A stretch of DNA of 8,018 bases from Phenylobacterium sp. (GTDB taxonomy: Bacteria; Pseudomonadota; Alphaproteobacteria; Caulobacterales; Caulobacteraceae), in the NCBI GenBank assembly GCA_028698405.1, contig JAQVDF010000060.1, positions 1 to 8,018 on the forward strand, in the 5' to 3' direction. Shown here piece after piece: positions 5,366-8,018 of the stretch. The position numbers and the translations under genes are program-made. A model generated the notes under the pieces. The model had not been told where the DNA came from, ran no database searches, and saw only the letters and a program-made list of their open reading frames with translations. The first letter of the stretch is position 1. The number at the start of each line of letters is the position of its first letter.

Positions 5366-7045
5366 ATGCCCTTCGCCTCCACCCACCCGGCCCTCGCCCG
5401 CGCCCTGACGGCGCAGGGCTACGGCGCGCCCACGCCCGTGCAGCAGGCCGTGTTGGAGGCGCCGCAGGACCGCGACCTGCTGGTCTCGGCCCAGACCGGC
5501 TCGGGCAAGACCGTCGCCTTCGGCATGGCCGCCGCCTGGCCGCTGCTGGGTGAGGCCGAGCGGTTCGAGCGTGCGGCGGCCCCGCTGGCCCTGGTGATCG
5601 CCCCCACCCGCGAGCTCGCCCTGCAGGTCAGCCGCGAACTCACCTGGCTCTACGCCGAGGCCGGGGCTGTGGTGGCGACCTGCGTCGGCGGCATGGACGC
5701 GCGGCGCGAACAGCGGGCGCTGGCCGCCGGCGCCCACATCGTGGTCGGCACGCCGGGCCGCCTGCGCGACCATCTCGAGCGCGGCTCGCTCGACCTGTCG
5801 GCCCTGAAGGTCGTGGTGCTCGACGAGGCCGACGAGATGCTGGACCTGGGCTTCCGCGAGGACCTGGAGGAGATCCTCGACAGCGCGCCGGCGGAGCGGC
5901 GCACCCTCCTGTTCTCCGCCACCATCGCCAGGGAGATCGCCGCGCTGGCGAGGCGCTACCAGCGCGATGCGGTGCGGATCGACACCACCCGCCGGGACGA
6001 GCCGCACGGAGACATCGAGTACCGGGCCGTGCGCGTCGCGCCGAACGAGGTGGAGAATGCGGTGGTCAACCTGCTGCGCTACTTCGAGGCGCCCGGCGCG
6101 CTGATCTTCTGCGCCACGCGGGAGAAGGTGCGACACCTCTGGGGCGCGCTGCGCGAGCGCGGCTTCTCGGCCGTGCAGCTGTCCGGCGAGCTGTCGCAGA
6201 AGGAGCGGGCCGACGCCCTGCAGGCGCTGCGCGACGGGCACGCCCGCGCCTGCGTGGCCACCGACGTCGCCGCCCGCGGCCTCGACCTGCCGGACCTGGG
6301 ACTGGTGATCCACGCCGAGCTGCCGGCCAACAAGGCCGCCCTGCTCCACCGCAGCGGCCGCACCGGCCGGGCCGGGCGCAAGGGCGTGTCGGTGCTGATC
6401 GTGCCCTACACCAAGCGCCGCCAGGCCGAACGACTGCTGGATTCGTCGGGCGTCGACGCCCTGTGGTCTGGCCCGCCCTCGCCCGAGGCGATCCGCGCAA
6501 AGGACGAGGCGCGGCTGCTGGAAGACCCGGTGCTGAACGCCCCGCCTTCCCCGGAGGACATGGAGCTGGCCGGAAAGATTCTCGAAGGCCGCAGCCCCGA
6601 GCAGGTGGCGGCCGCCCTGGTGCGGCTCTACCGCGCCCGCCTGCCCGAGCCGGAGGAGGTCTACGACCAGGGCCGCGACGGCCCTGCCGAGCCGCGCGGG
6701 CCCGCGCCCGCCCGGCCGCCGCGGCTCGCGCCCGACGAGGCGGCCTGGTTCCGGCTGCCGATCGGCCGCAGCAAGAACGCCGACCCCAAGTGGCTGGTCC
6801 CTCTGATCTGCCGCCTGGGCCACGTGACCAAACCGGAGATCGGCCAGATCCGCATCTTCGACCGCGAGACCCGCTTCGAGATCGCCCGCGAGGCCGAGGC
6901 GCGCTTCCGCGAGGCGGCCGCGGCCGCCGCCGACGCCGGGGAGCTGCGGATCACGCCGACCGAACCGCCCTCCCCCAGCGAGCGCCGACCGCCGCGCGGG
7001 CCGGCCCGCCGGCCCTCGCCGGACCGCAAGCGGAGCCGCGACTAG
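5366..7045 (+). CDS. DEAD-box ATP-dependent RNA helicase with DbpA-type RNA-binding domain
   Basis: A 559-residue RNA helicase, cytoplasmic, expected to unwind or remodel structured RNA such as ribosomal precursors. Motifs in order: upstream Phe3 and Q-motif Gln26 (PTPVQ), Walker A AQTGSGKT (42-49), PTRELA (80-85), TPGR (129-132), DEAD (153-156), SAT (184-186), ATDVAARGLD (298-307) and HRSGRTGRAG (328-337). A linker with a Pro/Arg-rich stretch (436-456) leads to a DbpA-like RNA-binding domain at about 459-530 (FRLPIGRSKNADPKWLVPLICRLG, then IGQIRIFDRETRFEIA), and a basic tail ends in RKRSRD. In E. coli DbpA this domain recognises 23S rRNA hairpin 92; here that target is inference. The frame is open back to 5159, but that part overlaps the divergent MBL gene. 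Phe3 at the normal Q-motif spacing supports the ATG at 5366, despite a weak ribosome-binding site. Confidence 0.93.
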   Translation: MPFASTHPALARALTAQGYGAPTPVQQAVLEAPQDRDLLVSAQTGSGKTVAFGMAAAWPLLGEAERFERAAAPLALVIAPTRELALQVSRELTWLYAEAGAVVATCVGGMDARREQRALAAGAHIVVGTPGRLRDHLERGSLDLSALKVVVLDEADEMLDLGFREDLEEILDSAPAERRTLLFSATIAREIAALARRYQRDAVRIDTTRRDEPHGDIEYRAVRVAPNEVENAVVNLLRYFEAPGALIFCATREKVRHLWGALRERGFSAVQLSGELSQKERADALQALRDGHARACVATDVAARGLDLPDLGLVIHAELPANKAALLHRSGRTGRAGRKGVSVLIVPYTKRRQAERLLDSSGVDALWSGPPSPEAIRAKDEARLLEDPVLNAPPSPEDMELAGKILEGRSPEQVAAALVRLYRARLPEPEEVYDQGRDGPAEPRGPAPARPPRLAPDEAAWFRLPIGRSKNADPKWLVPLICRLGHVTKPEIGQIRIFDRETRFEIAREAEARFREAAAAAADAGELRITPTEPPSPSERRPPRGPARRPSPDRKRSRD

Positions 7046-7086
7046 GAATTTCCGCTCGCGCTCTGTCGGATCGGGCGCATGCTGGC

Positions 7087-7108
7087 CGTCCTTCGGCGGA
7101 GGAGGACG
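7087..7108 (+). promoter_or_regulatory. Hairpin that can mask the VOC gene's ribosome-binding site
   Basis: CGTCCTTC (7087-7094) can pair with GGAGGACG (7101-7108) in an 8-bp stem with one G-U pair and a six-base loop (GGCGGA). The stem and loop include the purine-rich GGAGGAGGA (7098-7106) that serves as Shine-Dalgarno for the ATG at 7113. GGACGTCC at 7104-7111 is also a perfect palindrome. The pairing is seen in the sequence; an effect on translation is inference. Confidence 0.35.
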
Positions 7109-7112
7109 TCCG

Positions 7113-7880
7113 ATGACCAACACCCCAGGCGAGTTCATCTGGTACGAGCTGATGACCGGCGATCCGGATGCGGCCGCCGGCTTCTACGGCGCCGTCGTCG
7201 GCTGGACGGTGCGGGAGTTCGAGCCCGGCGCCGAATACCGCCTGTTCTCGACGCCCGAGACCGAGGTGGCGGGCCTGATGCGCACGCCGCCCGAGCAGGC
7301 CTCGGCGCCGCCGTCCTGGTTCGGCTACATCGGCGTGGACGACGTCGACGCCAAGGCGCGCGAGCTGGTCGCGGCCGGCGCGGTCCAGCACGTGCCGCCC
7401 ACCGACATCCCCGGCGTCGGCCGCTTCGCCATGCTGGCCGACCCACAGGGCGCGCCCTTCTACATCATGCGCGGCGCCTCGGAGGGGACCAGCACCTCGT
7501 TCAAGTCCGACGGGGTGGGCCACTGCCAGTGGAACGAGCTGAACACCAGCGACCCGGCCGGGGCGCTCGCCTTCTACACGGCCGGATTCGGCTGGCTGAA
7601 GGGCGATACGATGCCGATGCCGGACCTGGGCGACTACCAGTTCATCAACATCGGCGAACGGATGATCGGGGCGATCTCGCCCCAGCCGCCGGACAGCCCC
7701 CCGCCCAACTGGCTGTACTATTTCGGCGTCGACGACATCGACCGCGCAGCGCAGGCGGTGACGGCCAACGGCGGGCAGATTCAGTACGGCCCCTCCGAGA
7801 TCCCCGGCGGCGACTACATCATCATCGTCACCGACCCGCAGGGGGCGACGGTCGGCTTCGTCGGTCCGAAGCGCGGCTAG
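7113..7880 (+). CDS. VOC family protein with two glyoxalase-fold domains
   Basis: A 255-residue protein made of two vicinal-oxygen-chelate (glyoxalase/bleomycin-resistance/dioxygenase) domains, resembling the actinobacterial Cfp30B type. The duplication has a period of about 130 residues: W-x-E-L at 10-13 and 140-143, DP at 17-18 and 147-148, FY at 24-25 and 154-155, GW at 30-31 and 160-161, GVDD[VI]D at 74-79 and 205-210, and DPQGA at 110-114 and 241-245. The Glu that usually follows the DPxG turn as a metal ligand is absent in both halves (Tyr117 and Gly248), so classical metal-dependent glyoxalase I activity is unlikely. The function of such proteins is generally unknown. A strong GGAGGAGGA sits six bases before the start. 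It follows the helicase by 67 nt on the same strand and may be co-transcribed. Confidence 0.9.
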   Translation: MTNTPGEFIWYELMTGDPDAAAGFYGAVVGWTVREFEPGAEYRLFSTPETEVAGLMRTPPEQASAPPSWFGYIGVDDVDAKARELVAAGAVQHVPPTDIPGVGRFAMLADPQGAPFYIMRGASEGTSTSFKSDGVGHCQWNELNTSDPAGALAFYTAGFGWLKGDTMPMPDLGDYQFINIGERMIGAISPQPPDSPPPNWLYYFGVDDIDRAAQAVTANGGQIQYGPSEIPGGDYIIIVTDPQGATVGFVGPKRG

Positions 7881-8018
7881 CCGCCGTAGCGGGCGCTGCG
7901 CACCGCGCCCTCGGCGTGCAGGAGGTGGTTCCAGCGCCAGGCGTCCGAGCCCAGCACGATGCGCGGCGCCCCCGGCCGGTCCGACATGGAAATCAGCACC
8001 CGGCCATGGACCGTCTCG
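7877..8018 (-). CDS. C-terminal end of an unidentified protein, possibly an SDR oxidoreductase
   Basis: Reading leftwards from the right edge, 46 codons stay open until TAG at 7879-7877. The peptide includes RVLISMSDRPGAPRIVLGSDAWRW and ends SARYGG. The phrase P-R-I-V-L-G-SDA resembles the C-terminal region of many SDR proteins of the retinol-dehydrogenase-like type, which often read PLRLPLGSDA; this is a short match and only a suggestion. The reading frame has natural codon use, and the stop sits exactly at the end of the convergent VOC gene, which supports it as a real 3' end. The start and catalytic region are outside the window. Confidence 0.6.
   Translation of the reverse strand, partial: ETVHGRVLISMSDRPGAPRIVLGSDAWRWNHLLHAEGAVRSARYGG

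Noticed and set aside
5248..5382. Upstream extension of the MBL gene by 45 codons
   Set aside because: It would place 45 residues before a clear signal peptide and overlap the helicase start; GAGG supports the ATG at 5247.
4321..5553. Plus-strand open frame of 410 codons across the MBL gene
   Set aside because: Covers the ends of three genes and is antisense to the MBL gene with its complete zinc-ligand set; no ribosome-binding site or family match.
5315..7138. Open frame of 607 codons on the minus strand opposite the helicase
   Set aside because: Antisense shadow of a helicase with all motifs intact; the product is biased, with no recognisable domain.
1..8018. CRISPR array, tRNA/rRNA genes, IS elements or phage genes
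   Set aside because: Reading both strands I found no regularly spaced repeats, no cloverleaf-like or conserved rRNA stretches, and no transposase or integrase motifs.

Overview
The window is GC-rich, gene-dense chromosomal DNA. The gene families, codon use and close packing fit an alphaproteobacterium, most likely Caulobacteraceae (Caulobacter or Phenylobacterium-like). This is inferred from overall character; there is no rRNA or other phylogenetic marker to settle it. I see no tRNA or rRNA gene, CRISPR array, IS element, integrase or phage gene.

Layout, left to right. (1) 1-324, minus: the N-terminal part of a crotonase-fold enoyl-CoA hydratase, running off the left edge. (2) 446-1042, plus: an ExoD-family membrane protein, divergent from it. 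(3) 1043-1145: a convergent gap holding a strong GC-rich hairpin, probably a bidirectional terminator or a dispersed intergenic repeat. (4) 1146-1952, minus: a classical short-chain dehydrogenase. (5) 1953-2193: a 241-nt divergent gap with a small operator-like inverted repeat beside the SDR start. (6) 2194-2805, plus: a ClpP-like protein with Ser and His in place but Asn where the catalytic Asp should be. (7) 2802-4388, plus: a GH13 alpha-glucosidase joined to the ClpP-like gene by an ATGA overlap. (8) 4405-5247, minus: an exported metallo-beta-lactamase-fold hydrolase, convergent with the glucosidase. (9) 5366-7045, plus: a DEAD-box RNA helicase with a DbpA-type RNA-binding domain. (10) 7113-7880, plus: a two-domain VOC protein. 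(11) 7877-8018, minus: the C-terminal end of another gene, possibly an SDR, whose stop codon lies in the same CTAG as the VOC stop.

Most genes are housekeeping or general metabolism: acyl-CoA turnover, redox, glucoside hydrolysis, RNA remodelling. The enoyl-CoA hydratase and the SDR point to lipid or acyl-CoA metabolism nearby but are not adjacent. The only clear operon is the ClpP-like gene with the GH13 glucosidase. That pair is the most interesting part of the window: a protease paralogue with a changed triad and a replaced N-terminus is translationally coupled to a carbohydrate enzyme. I do not see a clear new multi-gene system; the remaining findings are small regulatory or active-site oddities.
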